Below the pieces are notes generated by a model, which saw nothing but the letters and a program-made list of their open reading frames with translations, searched no databases and was not told the origin of the DNA. This document shows positions 9,313-18,859 of a stretch of 64,000 bases of DNA, piece by piece. Numbering within the stretch: position 1 is the stretch's first letter; each line of letters opens with the position of its first letter. The DNA is from Leptospira broomii serovar Hurstbridge str. 5399 (GTDB lineage Bacteria; Spirochaetota; Leptospiria; Leptospirales; Leptospiraceae), in NCBI RefSeq assembly GCF_000243715.2, contig NZ_AHMO02000008.1, positions 2,013,501 to 2,077,500 on the forward strand, read 5' to 3'. The position numbers were made by a program, and so were the translations under genes.

Positions 9313-10476
9313 TTGGATCGTCACGGAATGGAAGCCAGAAAAGACTTTTTCCCCGAATATAAGCCGGGTCTTTTGGAACGATGGGGAATCAATATTCTCC
9401 AAGATTATGTCCGACAAGAAGAAAGGAAGAACGGACCTAACATCGGGCAAATCCCTACGGATTTTTTTCCGGAAAGTAACCGAATCATTCGCTGGGTTAC
9501 ATTTTGGGCAACGCACGCGGGTTTTTGGACTACATGCGGCATCATTCTCATCGAAAAGCTTTTTCCGGAATCTCCTGAATTCCTTTCTCCCGTCTTTATA
9601 GAAAAATGGACATACGCCGGGTTGGCGCTGCTATTCGGAACGATATTAGAATTCTATATTCTGTATAAGCTCGGGTTATGGGGAGCGTATCGATTGACGA
9701 GTTTAGCGGGAATGGAATTGGAAGACGACCCTGAACTATTGACGGGGAACGTAAATCTTTTGGCAAGAATGGCTTTGGAAATTCCCGATCCGGATTTAAA
9801 ACTTTTGGGAATCGATCCGTTACGACTAACGGATAAGAGAAGTTTTCTCGTAGCGACCTTTTTGTACAAAGCCAAAGTTCTTCTTTCTAATTTGCTAGCA
9901 AAAATAGTTCTACGCAAAATTCTCGCGAGAAATTCGCTGCGAGTCTATACGGACTTTATCGCGGCTCCAATCACCGCAATATGGGACGGGGTAGTTATAT
10001 ATTCCATTCTTTCCGAATTGAGAATTCGATTGATTTCAAGAGTTTTAGCGAGGGAGATAACCGAGCAAATTTTGGAAAGAAAAGATTTCCTAAGTACGAA
10101 TGCGAAGCTGGCATTTTTATCGGCTGTCGGGAATTCGGTCGTTTTTACTCAAAGATTTCACCCGAATCTAGAGTATCTGCTAGTAAAACTTTTCAAAGCT
10201 TTCGATATCGCGTCTGATGCGACAACCTTTGACGATTTAGAAACGTTTAGGATTCTGATTCAAAATTTGGAGGAATCGGAAAAGGAGGCTTGTTTGAGAT
10301 TGTTGTGCCTTGCTTGTTCCTTTGATGGAAAGCTATCCTCTTTTGAAACAAAACATATTAAGCGAATTCTGGGAAAAGAAGCCGAACCGCGTTTGGCATT
10401 AATAGCCGAACTTTCGCGTTATATCCGCTCGGGTAATTTAGAGGCTTGTCGTGAAAAGAGTAACCTATTTTCTTAG
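9313..10476 (+). CDS. Conserved membrane-associated hypothetical protein
   Basis: This protein of about 387 residues has two hydrophobic segments near residues 65-85 and 100-120 (FWATHAGFWTTCGIILIEKL; YAGLALLFGTILEFYILYKL), a helical middle, and a C-terminal stretch (CLACSFDGKLSSFETKHIKR) that recalls the TerB-like fold with its DGxxxxxE signature. Function is unknown. The start is uncertain: TTG at 9313, or ATG at 9328, both without a strong ribosome site. The MBL hydrolase follows after 24 bases, so the two may be an operon. Confidence 0.65.
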   Translation: MDRHGMEARKDFFPEYKPGLLERWGINILQDYVRQEERKNGPNIGQIPTDFFPESNRIIRWVTFWATHAGFWTTCGIILIEKLFPESPEFLSPVFIEKWTYAGLALLFGTILEFYILYKLGLWGAYRLTSLAGMELEDDPELLTGNVNLLARMALEIPDPDLKLLGIDPLRLTDKRSFLVATFLYKAKVLLSNLLAKIVLRKILARNSLRVYTDFIAAPITAIWDGVVIYSILSELRIRLISRVLAREITEQILERKDFLSTNAKLAFLSAVGNSVVFTQRFHPNLEYLLVKLFKAFDIASDATTFDDLETFRILIQNLEESEKEACLRLLCLACSFDGKLSSFETKHIKRILGKEAEPRLALIAELSRYIRSGNLEACREKSNLFS

Positions 10477-10500
10477 AGAAAAACTAAGAGGGGATTCTAA

Positions 10501-11529
10501 TTGAAAGTCTATAAGTATGATTCAATCCCAGAGGTAGTCGAAATCGGAGACGGTATCCTCAAAACCGAAATTCCCCAACCGTTTTACGCTCCCAATAATA
10601 TTTACATTCTTCCGGACGGAGAACCTGCACTAATAGATTCGGGATATCTCGCAAATCTCGGAATGCTTCAAAAAGCGCTTCGAAAAGTCGGTTTGAATTT
10701 AAGCAAAATAAAGCATATCTTCTATACCCATAATCATCTGGATCATCTTAGTGCAATACTTACGATTCGTTATTATACCGACGCTAAGCTGTATGCGATG
10801 AAAGGAATGGCCACCGGTATCGGCAATTATTTGGAATACGTGGAAGTATTCAATAGAGCTTCCAAACGACTCGTTTATAAAGGACACCGATCTCCCGAGG
10901 ATCGTAAACGGGAAATCGTTCGTTTGGAAGCGGGTAATGAAAATTTACGGATGACCTTAAGTCGCGGAGATCGAATACAACCTATTCTGAAATTCGATGT
11001 GGAATTGGTGGAAGGGGATGTAATTCATGCAGGGGGTAGGGATATCGGATTTTTACACACTCCAGGTCATAATCTCTGGCATCTGACTCCCTATATATTG
11101 GAGGAAAATATTTTCTTTATGGGAGATCTGGTTTTACAGAATATTTCTTCTATTTATGCCGAGATCGACGGTAATCTCGAGGATTATTATAGATCTCTTG
11201 ATAGAATTTCTAAAATGTCGATCCGCCGATTGCTACCAGCGCATGGGCCGGAGCCTGAAGATCCGAAAAAGGCGATCAAATTATTGTTTAAGACCTTACA
11301 GATACTGGAAAGAGGTATCATTCGCAGATTAAAGGAAAAGGAATATGATCTTTCTAGTCTGACCCATGAAGCAATGGGCGAAAAGGTCGCTCATTCCGGT
11401 TACTATAATACCGCAATGGCAATCCTGCATTCGATGGTGCGAAAATTCGTCGAAAAAGGGTGGGTCGAAGTCATCGAAACGGAACCACCGTATGAAACTT
11501 ATCGATGGATCGGGGATGCTTCGGCATAG
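10501..11529 (+). CDS. MBL-fold metallo-hydrolase
   Basis: This 342-residue protein has the MBL metal motif THNHLDH at residues 76-82, then HTPGHN, FFMGDLVL and a C-terminal-side PAHG, so all zinc-ligand positions are present. The last 90 residues look like the winged-helix extension found in some members (MVRKFVEKGWVEV). The start codon is TTG, supported by AGAGGGG 6 bases upstream. The substrate cannot be told; hydroxyacylglutathione-like thioesters or lactones are possible. Confidence 0.85.
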   Translation: MKVYKYDSIPEVVEIGDGILKTEIPQPFYAPNNIYILPDGEPALIDSGYLANLGMLQKALRKVGLNLSKIKHIFYTHNHLDHLSAILTIRYYTDAKLYAMKGMATGIGNYLEYVEVFNRASKRLVYKGHRSPEDRKREIVRLEAGNENLRMTLSRGDRIQPILKFDVELVEGDVIHAGGRDIGFLHTPGHNLWHLTPYILEENIFFMGDLVLQNISSIYAEIDGNLEDYYRSLDRISKMSIRRLLPAHGPEPEDPKKAIKLLFKTLQILERGIIRRLKEKEYDLSSLTHEAMGEKVAHSGYYNTAMAILHSMVRKFVEKGWVEVIETEPPYETYRWIGDASA

Positions 11530-11553
11530 AATTACCGAAGATGTTCTTACTTA

Positions 11554-12384
11554 TTAAGAGGGAGCATCTTCCTGAATTACTTCTCCATAAAAAGGAGTTT
11601 GTTGTAATTTTAAATTATAGGCTTTGATGAATAAGAGTTCGAGATGCATGACGTCTTCTCGATTATATCGCAACAATAAATCGAGAGCTTCCAAATCGTC
11701 ATACTGAACATACTGCCACCAGAGTCTTACGGCATCCGCACCGTTAACTTCGAAGGGAAGATTTCTAACGATTCCTAATGCTTTCTCACAACCCTTTAAA
11801 CCGCCTCGATAGCCTAGACTGCGTAAAAGATACATTAAATCGAAATGTCGATTTTTAAATTTTCGTCCGAATTCTTTTTCGATAAAAGGGACGTCGAAAG
11901 CTACGCCATTATAGCTGACAAGAATATGCGTGGAGTGAATCTTTTCCGGGAAGTCGTCCATATCCCGTCCGCGCAGAAATTCCTTAAACGTAACTCCGTC
12001 ATATGTTCCGACTACCGTGATAAAGTCCTCGCGTGAAAGTCCGCTCGTTTCAATATCCAGGTAAAGAAGCCGAGATCGAACATGAGGAAAGAGTCGCCAT
12101 TTTTGATCATTAGGAAGAGCAAAGAAAAAGTAGTCCCAGTTATTTCTCTCCAGTTCTTTTTTCGAAAACTCGATAGAATCTAATACCAATCTGGAATATG
12201 TGTCTTCGGGAGATTTAGCTTTTAAAAGTAACTCCTCTCGAAGAGACTCCCAATTTAAAATTCCCCTTTGCCAAAGGTTTCCTTCCTCGACGGTGTTGAT
12301 ACCGGGGAGGTGACAAAACGTATGCTGTAACAAATCCACCCCTCTTTGTGTCGAAATAGATCCGAAATTCGGTTCTCTGTTCAA
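11554..12384 (-). CDS. YprB-type RNase H-fold exonuclease-like protein
   Basis: This 276-residue protein has a DEDD exonuclease core: LYLDIETSGL supplies the first Asp and Glu, VSYNGVAFDVPF the second Asp, and LLRYNREDVMHL the last. The GLKGCEKALGI helix is typical of the YprB ribonuclease H-like family, related to the exonuclease part of Cas4/RecB-like fusions. N-terminal residues 1-80 are less conserved. Substrate (DNA or RNA) is unknown. It converges on the MBL gene, with a GAAGATG/CATCTTC dyad (11537-11571) across the shared 3' ends. Confidence 0.75.
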   Translation of the reverse strand: MNREPNFGSISTQRGVDLLQHTFCHLPGINTVEEGNLWQRGILNWESLREELLLKAKSPEDTYSRLVLDSIEFSKKELERNNWDYFFFALPNDQKWRLFPHVRSRLLYLDIETSGLSREDFITVVGTYDGVTFKEFLRGRDMDDFPEKIHSTHILVSYNGVAFDVPFIEKEFGRKFKNRHFDLMYLLRSLGYRGGLKGCEKALGIVRNLPFEVNGADAVRLWWQYVQYDDLEALDLLLRYNREDVMHLELLFIKAYNLKLQQTPFYGEVIQEDAPS

Positions 12385-12525
12385 AGCCCCCTTCTTTTTT
12401 TGTTCAATTCGCGGTGAATCAGGGGCGTTTATTCTTTTGTAAAGTCGTTCGACGACTCGTTTTTAGCGAGAAAGAAATTCTCTTCTTCGCATAATTTATT
12501 TTAGTTTTTCTATCGAAACATTTGT

Positions 12526-14301
12526 CTATTTTTTTGCGCTCTTTCCGAAAAGAAAAATATTCAAAAAAGGGAATAGAATCACACCGATGATCGAATAGAG
12601 GTAAAACGGAAGATTGCCCCATCGTGAGTAAAATGTATTTCCTTCCTGAGCGAGTTTAGTTACCGGTAAGAGAAAAGCTCTAGTTCCGATTTCTCCCGAT
12701 TCTATAGGAGTGCTCAAGGCTCTGCCAAACGGATCGACTACGAAGGAGATCCCGCTAACCGTCGGTCGGACAAAGCTTAAACCGAATTCTATCGCTCGAA
12801 AACGGGAAGTACCAGCGTGCTGCCAGGCTTCCACTCTTGACGAAAACCAAGAATCGTTCGTAGGATTTGCCAAAATCGTATATTCATTTTTGCGAGCTTC
12901 GCGAATCGAATCTATCACAAGTGAAGGGAACATAGCTTCGTAGCAAATCAGCGGTAGGATCTGGTATTGAACACTATCTTCGGGAGAAGAGGAATTCGCT
13001 GAAGGAGGAAAGTTTCCCGGAGTTTGGATCGCAGAAATTTCCTGTGGCGTGGGCGGGGATGGCTGCCGAACACGGTAAAACGAGCGCGTTCCTAAAAGCG
13101 GTTTAGGACTTCCACCTTGGACATACCTAGATGTTTCTTTAAATAGACTTCTTAGGATAGGAAAGGCGGATTCGAACGGTAAATATTCGCCGAACGCTAA
13201 TAGGCGACGTTTATCATAACGTTGCATTTCTCTCGTTTCGGAAGAGATCAAAGTGACTTGATTTCTCAATCCTTCATCGGATTGATTTAATTCGTTGTAT
13301 AATAAATCCGCTCCGGTTTTATAAGTTAAGTATAATACGAGTCCGTGAAATGTAGGAGAATATACACCCGACGAAACATTATTCGGATTCAGGTCAGTTC
13401 CATGAAATGGAATCGCCGATTCAGGAAAAAAGATAAGATCCGGAGGCGGGACATTCTCCAAAGAAGAGGATAAAGCCATTTCCAGATTTCTACTCATCGC
13501 CTGCCCGATATACTCGGGATTTTCCGCAAATTCACGTTTAGCAGGGGAAGTATTCGGCTGAATCATGATCGCCGAAAGCTTAAGCAAATTGTTTTCCACG
13601 TTGGGTGTGGTATTCGGTACTCTATAATCGGGGGCGGTTAATAATCGATATCCCCCGAGAGTCCATATAAGTCCGAAGAACACGATCCCGAGAATGCCTA
13701 GTTTTCGTAAATTTGAATTTTGTAATGAAACAATACTTGCGCCGCCCAGGAGAAGGAAGAAGCCCACTCCGTATACTCCTGTAGCGGCGGCGGTCTGGGA
13801 GAAAGACAGATTCCCTTCGGCCAAATTTCCCCAGAACCAAGGAAATAATTGCGGCGTTACGATATCTCCTATGATTCCCCAAATCGGAAATAGGAACCAT
13901 TCTAGGCGAAGAAGTTCCGATTTGTTATTGCGATATTTCTTATAGAGGTCGACGGAAAATTTCCAGCCATAAAAGGACAAAAATAGTTTTACGTGGGAAA
14001 AAAAACCGTAGATTAAAAAGAGAATCCAGGAAATAAATCCCCCCGCTCCCGAGATGGCTGAGATCGAAGATGGAATCCAGAAGAATATGGTGAAATTTAA
14101 AATTTGAGAGAGTAGCAATAGCCAAAGAATCTGAAATTTCTGCGGCCATTCCTTTAACTCTATAAAAAATAAGTAGGCGCTAATTGCGGAAACGCCCCCG
14201 GCTAGAAAAAAACCGAAAGGCTCCATTCCGAAAAGTAATCCGAGTGAAATCCCGAACGCAGATAGAAACAGTCGTAAGGGATTTTTCGGGAAGAAGGTCA
14301 T
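12526..14301 (-). CDS. lnt: Apolipoprotein N-acyltransferase
   Basis: This 591-residue protein has an N-terminal membrane domain of about eight segments followed by a nitrilase-like domain and a last membrane segment. The nitrilase Glu-Lys-Cys triad is visible in FFPESAIPF, YDKRRLLAFGEYLPF and LPLICYEAMFP. Lnt adds the third acyl chain to lipoproteins at the periplasmic face of the inner membrane. The protein is longer than E. coli Lnt (about 512), largely through a Pro/Ser-rich insert before the catalytic Cys region. It overlaps the lipase-chaperone gene by four bases (ATGA), implying translational coupling. Confidence 0.9.
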   Translation of the reverse strand: MTFFPKNPLRLFLSAFGISLGLLFGMEPFGFFLAGGVSAISAYLFFIELKEWPQKFQILWLLLLSQILNFTIFFWIPSSISAISGAGGFISWILFLIYGFFSHVKLFLSFYGWKFSVDLYKKYRNNKSELLRLEWFLFPIWGIIGDIVTPQLFPWFWGNLAEGNLSFSQTAAATGVYGVGFFLLLGGASIVSLQNSNLRKLGILGIVFFGLIWTLGGYRLLTAPDYRVPNTTPNVENNLLKLSAIMIQPNTSPAKREFAENPEYIGQAMSRNLEMALSSSLENVPPPDLIFFPESAIPFHGTDLNPNNVSSGVYSPTFHGLVLYLTYKTGADLLYNELNQSDEGLRNQVTLISSETREMQRYDKRRLLAFGEYLPFESAFPILRSLFKETSRYVQGGSPKPLLGTRSFYRVRQPSPPTPQEISAIQTPGNFPPSANSSSPEDSVQYQILPLICYEAMFPSLVIDSIREARKNEYTILANPTNDSWFSSRVEAWQHAGTSRFRAIEFGLSFVRPTVSGISFVVDPFGRALSTPIESGEIGTRAFLLPVTKLAQEGNTFYSRWGNLPFYLYSIIGVILFPFLNIFLFGKSAKK

Positions 14302-15356
14302 TTGAGATTTAATCGTTTTTGATCTTCTTCAAGAGCTTTTCTACGTCCGTATTCCTCGGCGTCTTGAGATCCCAAGATGCGGGTTCGAATTGCGGATATC
14401 GCTTTTTCTCTTTCGGCCGGTTTTGCGCTCGGATTAGCTTTTAACCAAGTTTGCTCTTCCTTATCGGTTTCCAATTCCTTCGTCTTTTGTATTTCAATAT
14501 CCTTATAAACTTTTTCGATCCGATCCGCGCCGTCTTTTCCGAAATATTTTTCCCGTATGGACCGAAGCTGCGAATCTTTTTGGGCCGCTACCATCTTATT
14601 CATGTCGGTCTCTCTTAGGAATAATTCCGTTTCGTACTTGTTAAACTTCGGTTCTCTCTTTACTACCGTATCATAATAGTTTCCGTAGACGTCTTTTCTA
14701 TAATTTTCGTATCGTTTGATCCTCTGATCTCCCGAAACGTTTTTCGTTTCATTCAAAAAATGAGAAAGTCCGAACTGGTATTGCCGTTCGGATTCTTCTA
14801 GGCCGAAAATAAGTTTGGCATCCTGCTCGGAAAATACTTCCCGTCGTTTCTTTTTGATAAGTTCGTACGTCTCATCCTGCTTCAGATCTTTTGGCATCTC
14901 GAATGATCGCAGCACTTGCTCGTAGGTGAGATACTTTCTGAATAACGCCATTAGTTTTTCTCCTGCGGCACCGGGATAGTGGTCTAAGAGAAACGCTTTT
15001 ACTACTTCGTTGCACTGGTCGACGGTGTAACCTTCCGGACAGCGTCTGCGCAGTGCCCATAGCTCCGAAACCAGATCCAGTTCGCCCGAAGCGGTGAATT
15101 TTAAAATATCATCGTACGATAACCACTCTCCGTCTTTATAAATACTACGCGAAGTATCCACGATTTCGGGATTAAGGGTCCATTCGCCGGCATCGTTTCG
15201 GGAGATTGTGAATCCATCCAAGGTGTCTTGGCTATTTCCGAAGCCGCCGCTTTTGGAGGTCGGTTCCCATAGGATAAAAATGACGAGAAGTAATAAAAAA
15301 ATGCCGATGGCTGATAGCCAAACGATGCGGGGGAGTTGTTTGATTCGTTCTAACAT
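14298..15356 (-). CDS. Lipase chaperone (LifO-like)
   Basis: This 352-residue protein has an N-terminal membrane anchor (about residues 13-30) and a long helical periplasmic part. The segment RREVFSEQDAKLIFGLEE matches the LifO family's core signature, and the C terminus is highly charged and helical. Family members fold secreted lipases in the periplasm while anchored to the inner membrane. No lipase gene is adjacent, and the downstream partner is lnt, so either the client is elsewhere or this protein serves another hydrolase. Assignment rests on pattern, not on a search. Confidence 0.7.
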   Translation of the reverse strand: MLERIKQLPRIVWLSAIGIFLLLLVIFILWEPTSKSGGFGNSQDTLDGFTISRNDAGEWTLNPEIVDTSRSIYKDGEWLSYDDILKFTASGELDLVSELWALRRRCPEGYTVDQCNEVVKAFLLDHYPGAAGEKLMALFRKYLTYEQVLRSFEMPKDLKQDETYELIKKKRREVFSEQDAKLIFGLEESERQYQFGLSHFLNETKNVSGDQRIKRYENYRKDVYGNYYDTVVKREPKFNKYETELFLRETDMNKMVAAQKDSQLRSIREKYFGKDGADRIEKVYKDIEIQKTKELETDKEEQTWLKANPSAKPAEREKAISAIRTRILGSQDAEEYGRRKALEEDQKRLNLK

Positions 15357-15436
15357 ATTTAGTTTCCGGTTCGAAGCGATGAAAGTAACCGCAAGGGCAG
15401 TCTTGGCAAGATGTTTTTGAAAGAAAAAATATTGGA

Positions 15437-16483
15437 ATGAAAGTCTCTTCCTCGGAAACTATCCCGGTGCCACTTCCTTTACTATATTATCCTGAAGGGA
15501 CCGCCGGAGCAGGATTCATTTTTGCGAATTTCCGGAAATTGGAAACACGTTCTTATAGGAAGAACGATCTGGAGTCGGTGGCTAAGGAAGGACCTGAAAT
15601 TTTGATCGCAAACACTCGTCTCCCGATCAATTCGGAAACCTTTCTTAGGTTTCCGAGCGTTAAGATTTTTGCGACGGTGAGCTCCGGCACTGATCATGTG
15701 AATGTGTCCGATTTGAAAAAGGCGGGCCGAATATTCCTAAACTCACCCGGATGTAACGCGGGATCGGTTGGCGAATATTGTTGGGTAGGGATTCGATCCT
15801 TTTTCTCAACGGAAGATTTGAGAAAAAAAAAGATCGGCCTAGTCGGATTCGGAAATACGGGTAAAGCGTTTGCAAAGATTCTTTCTTCTTACGGAATCGG
15901 ATTCGTTTATAGTGATCCGTATATCAAAGAAGCGTCCGTTTCGCTAAGCGAAGTATGCGATTGTGAAATAATAAGTTTCCATGTTCCTTTGACTTTCGAA
16001 ACTCCTTATCCGACATCGGGAATGTTTACGAAGACGGAAGCAATCCGATTACAAAGCGGAGCTTTAGTTTTGAATACCAGTCGCGGAGAAATTTTGAATC
16101 GGGAAGCTTTCGAGGAAATTATTTCCCGCGAAGATATCTCGAAAGTGATCGACGTCTTTGATCCGGAGCCTCCGAAAGGAGATCTCATTCGAAAACTTTC
16201 ACAATGCTCGAATTCCATTTTCACTCCGCATATCGCAGGCTATAGTCAGCTCGGTCGATTACTCGGTACTTATAGATTGGCGGAAAAACTTTGCATTTTG
16301 TACAAAGACGGTCCGCTTCCTCCGATAGAAAACTTTCTTATTGCTGATAGTGATTGGAAGACCGAAACTTTTCTGGAAAAGGAAGATGGTCTTTTAAGAG
16401 AGGCATGGTCACTCGGAGATTGGGAATATTTCGAGCGAAGGAGAAATGATTATCCTATCCGTCTGGATATGGGACTCGTATAG
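15437..16483 (+). CDS. PdxB-like D-2-hydroxyacid dehydrogenase
   Basis: This 348-residue protein has the D-isomer-specific dehydrogenase fold: SSGTDHV and SPGCNAGSVGEY in the catalytic domain, Rossmann motif GLVGFGNTGKAFA, ISFHVPLT, TSRGE (catalytic Arg), DVFDPEP (Glu) and TPHIAGYS (His). The GCNAxSVGEY and HVPLTxxxxYPT features match erythronate-4-phosphate dehydrogenase (PdxB) better than other family members, which would place it in pyridoxal phosphate synthesis. No other pyridoxine gene is nearby, so the exact substrate is not certain. It is transcribed divergently from the lnt operon. Confidence 0.75.
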   Translation: MKVSSSETIPVPLPLLYYPEGTAGAGFIFANFRKLETRSYRKNDLESVAKEGPEILIANTRLPINSETFLRFPSVKIFATVSSGTDHVNVSDLKKAGRIFLNSPGCNAGSVGEYCWVGIRSFFSTEDLRKKKIGLVGFGNTGKAFAKILSSYGIGFVYSDPYIKEASVSLSEVCDCEIISFHVPLTFETPYPTSGMFTKTEAIRLQSGALVLNTSRGEILNREAFEEIISREDISKVIDVFDPEPPKGDLIRKLSQCSNSIFTPHIAGYSQLGRLLGTYRLAEKLCILYKDGPLPPIENFLIADSDWKTETFLEKEDGLLREAWSLGDWEYFERRRNDYPIRLDMGLV

Positions 16484-16498
16484 CGGTTGTCCGGTTTT

Positions 16499-16736
16499 TT
16501 CTGCCCGCCCTTCCTGGGCGGGGGATGGAGGCGGTTTCTCGCGAAGAAGCTTTTTATATCACGGAAAATCGGATCCGTCCACTGAAAATAAAGGAAAAAA
16601 TCTGTGGGAGCTCCAACATAATTTTTGAACATAAAATGGTTGTAATATTCTAAATTTTGTGAAATACGTGCCGGGTACCGCCGCTGCGCTCCAGCCCCCG
16701 CCCAGGAAGGGCGGGGCATTTTGTCCCAAAATCCAC
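16499..16736. repeat. Compound dispersed repeat with 21-bp inverted ends
   Basis: A 21-base G+C-rich sequence at 16504-16524 recurs as a perfect inverted copy at 16695-16715; each arm is itself a CCCGCCC/GGGCGGG hairpin. Flanking sequence is also partly conserved between arms (TTATATCAC against the complement of TTTGTGAAATA), so two head-to-head copies of one element are likely. A TGTGGGAGCTCC box lies at 16603-16614, and a related GTAGGAACTCCGAC box just outside at 16779-16792. The same element, more diverged, is at 31165-31282. No gene lies in this gap. Confidence 0.8.
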
Positions 16737-16810
16737 TGCCGGGATGAAATTCTTTTTCTTTCTTTGCCAGGATCGTTCGTAGGAACTCCGACGAAGTTTT
16801 TGTATGATAT

Positions 16811-17461
16811 TTATTTCACCAAAGTCTTTTCGGAAGGAAACAGTAAATATTTGGGGCGAACTTTGGCGAGAATATCGTCGATCACAAAGATTTCTCTTGT
16901 TCCTCTTTTTCGTTCAAACGGCGCCTCGTATAAGAAGCCTAAAAAAGTCAGTTCGGAATGTTTGTGAGAGACTATGTCATCCTGCCGAACTTTACGGCTG
17001 ATATCCAGGTCGATCGCTTTCCAGCCGGAAAATAGAAAATGAGTAATTAATATTTTCTTAATATCGAGCGTAGAATCGCGCACCAACATGTATAGGGAGC
17101 CTCCACCTTCGTTCGCATAAAGATGAAAGCGGAATTCTTTCACAAAGTCGTTGGATACCCAAGGGGTATTAAAAAGGATTTCAAAGGACTGATTTTTTTC
17201 CGCAGTCACTTCGACATACAAAGATTTTGTCGAATCTCTTTCCGGAGTACGCAAGACGGATGAAATTCTGACTTCAGGGGTAAAATCAGGTCCCAGCTTC
17301 GCTTTTATGTTTTCGGGACCGAAGCTCTCGTGCTCAAAATCCTGCACAATAATTTCTTTATAGATTTGCGTGTTTTCGGATTCGCTTGGAAGGGAGAAAA
17401 AGGGGGAAATGTAAATGAATAAGACGATTGAAAAATATTTTGTTTCTTCGAACAACTTCAA
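16811..17461 (-). CDS. FlaA-like flagellar sheath family protein
   Basis: This 216-residue protein has a signal peptide (hydrophobic VLFIYISPFF) and a mature part of the spirochaete FlaA type: VQDFEHESFG near the N terminus, a beta-rich centre, FLFSGWKAIDLDIS resembling the family's LNFxGWKxL segment, and a late strand region (LTFLGFLYE). FlaA proteins coat the periplasmic flagellar core. No other flagellar gene is nearby, so this may be an accessory or diverged member. The start is a TTG with AAGAAGG 10 bases upstream. Confidence 0.6.
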   Translation of the reverse strand: MKLFEETKYFSIVLFIYISPFFSLPSESENTQIYKEIIVQDFEHESFGPENIKAKLGPDFTPEVRISSVLRTPERDSTKSLYVEVTAEKNQSFEILFNTPWVSNDFVKEFRFHLYANEGGGSLYMLVRDSTLDIKKILITHFLFSGWKAIDLDISRKVRQDDIVSHKHSELTFLGFLYEAPFERKRGTREIFVIDDILAKVRPKYLLFPSEKTLVK

Positions 17462-17625
17462 GATTTTAAAACCTTCTTTCGTATAAAAATATCGTCCTAA
17501 TTGATAATTTCCAGACTATTTCATCCAGTTTTACGCAAAATTAACTCGAACAATCAGCGGCGGATTGATAAGAAAATATGGGGTGGGACGTTGAGCTTCT
17601 CTGATAAAAGTCCGATAGGTGGACC

Positions 17626-18297
17626 ATGAAACGACTCTTCGCTATTTTGATATTTTTACCGATCTTACTTTCGGCCTCGGAAAACGAGGATGAAATTCAT
17701 TTTGCGACTTTAAAAAAGGGTAATAAAATAGTTTATCGCTCGGTCGATGGTCGGCAGCAAATCTTAGGAGAAGGAATGGAAGGTTTTCCTATTCTACTTA
17801 AACATTCTGTCAAGAATAAGCTTCAAAGAATTTTGGATCTTGGCGATGATGAAACTTCTGGATTATTTATTTCGAGTTCGGATATCAAGGATTTCGGGAC
17901 GAAGCACGGAGCTTCCGCAAACGGGCAAGTGTATGTTTTTGAACCGGAAATTTTAGGATATGCTGACGATAATACTAGTTTATTTCGCACGATAATGATA
18001 ACTGCCGAGGGAGTCGTGTATTTCTTTGAGAGGAATGAAAGAGAAGGTGTGACTTCCATCTACATCGGGAAAAAGAGAGAAAACCTTTTGATCTTTCGCG
18101 AAAAGATTGAGTATTCCAAAAATGAAATTTTTCATAAGATCCCCTATGTGATTCCTTTAATAGAAAGATCAAAAAGGGCGGATTATTCCATCGATTGCAA
18201 TTTCGGAAATGAAAATAAGCGAACTTGCATCATCGACGGAGCTTTGAAGGAATTTGAAGCCCCTCAAAAACGCTACCCATTGTTTTGGGTAGGTTAA
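17626..18297 (+). CDS. Exported hypothetical protein
   Basis: The 223-residue product starts with a typical signal peptide (MKRLFAILIFLPILLSAS). The mature part is beta-rich with repeated short strands (GNKIVYRSVDGRQQILGEG, EGVVYFFERN), possibly a diverged beta-propeller blade series, and ends with two cysteines (SIDCNFG, RTCIID). I do not recognise it. AGGTGG precedes the ATG. Confidence 0.6.
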   Translation: MKRLFAILIFLPILLSASENEDEIHFATLKKGNKIVYRSVDGRQQILGEGMEGFPILLKHSVKNKLQRILDLGDDETSGLFISSSDIKDFGTKHGASANGQVYVFEPEILGYADDNTSLFRTIMITAEGVVYFFERNEREGVTSIYIGKKRENLLIFREKIEYSKNEIFHKIPYVIPLIERSKRADYSIDCNFGNENKRTCIIDGALKEFEAPQKRYPLFWVG

Positions 18298-18304
18298 AGA
18301 GTCC

Positions 18305-18336
18305 GTTAAAAGTCGAAAGCTTCGTTTAACAATTTT
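18305..18336 (+). terminator. Probable intrinsic terminator
   Basis: GTTAAA (18305-18310) pairs with TTTAAC (18325-18330) around an inner CGAA/TTCG hairpin, followed by AATTTT. It lies 8 bases after the stop codon of the exported protein gene. Confidence 0.45.
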
Positions 18337-18397
18337 AGGGGAAACTCTTCCCTGATTTTCCATTGAAGAATCCGTTTCCCTACAAAATTCTTACCGT

Positions 18398-18835
18398 ATG
18401 AACCCTGAAGAGGATCCTCTCTTACAAACCAAGCTGCAGTTTTCCGAGGCGTTTAGGACTACTTACAGGGAATTCTTCGGCGATGAAAAAGAATTTCAGT
18501 ACGAATTATACGAACTGAAATCCGAAGAATCCGGGCCGAAGGGAGGATGGGCGACATTTACGATACGCAATCCAGCAGGAGGGAGATCGATTGTCTTTCG
18601 TTTCGATCCGGGGTCGGGCGCTTTTTATGCGATGTTGAAAATTCAAGTATTGCCGGGAGAGGAAGATTGGAGTCTGGATTCGTTCTTCGAACGAAACGGT
18701 TTTGCGAATTCGAATTTTTTGGACGTAAAACGATCTGCGGGAGAATGGTTATTTCATTCATTAGCCAGGCATTATTTGGGAACGATTTTTACTTATTGTC
18801 CGAGAATTTTGGAGCCGGATTATATATTGGAATAA
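18398..18835 (+). CDS. Hypothetical cytosolic protein
   Basis: This 145-residue protein has no signal peptide or membrane segment. It is alpha/beta in character with an acidic start (MNPEEDPLL), a strand pair around GGWATFTIRNPAGG and FRFDPGSGAFYAML, and an aromatic end. I do not recognise the family. No clear ribosome site precedes the ATG. A frameshifted small gene follows after 24 bases. Confidence 0.55.
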   Translation: MNPEEDPLLQTKLQFSEAFRTTYREFFGDEKEFQYELYELKSEESGPKGGWATFTIRNPAGGRSIVFRFDPGSGAFYAMLKIQVLPGEEDWSLDSFFERNGFANSNFLDVKRSAGEWLFHSLARHYLGTIFTYCPRILEPDYILE

Positions 18836-18859
18836 TAATGATATGAAAAAGGAAACCCT

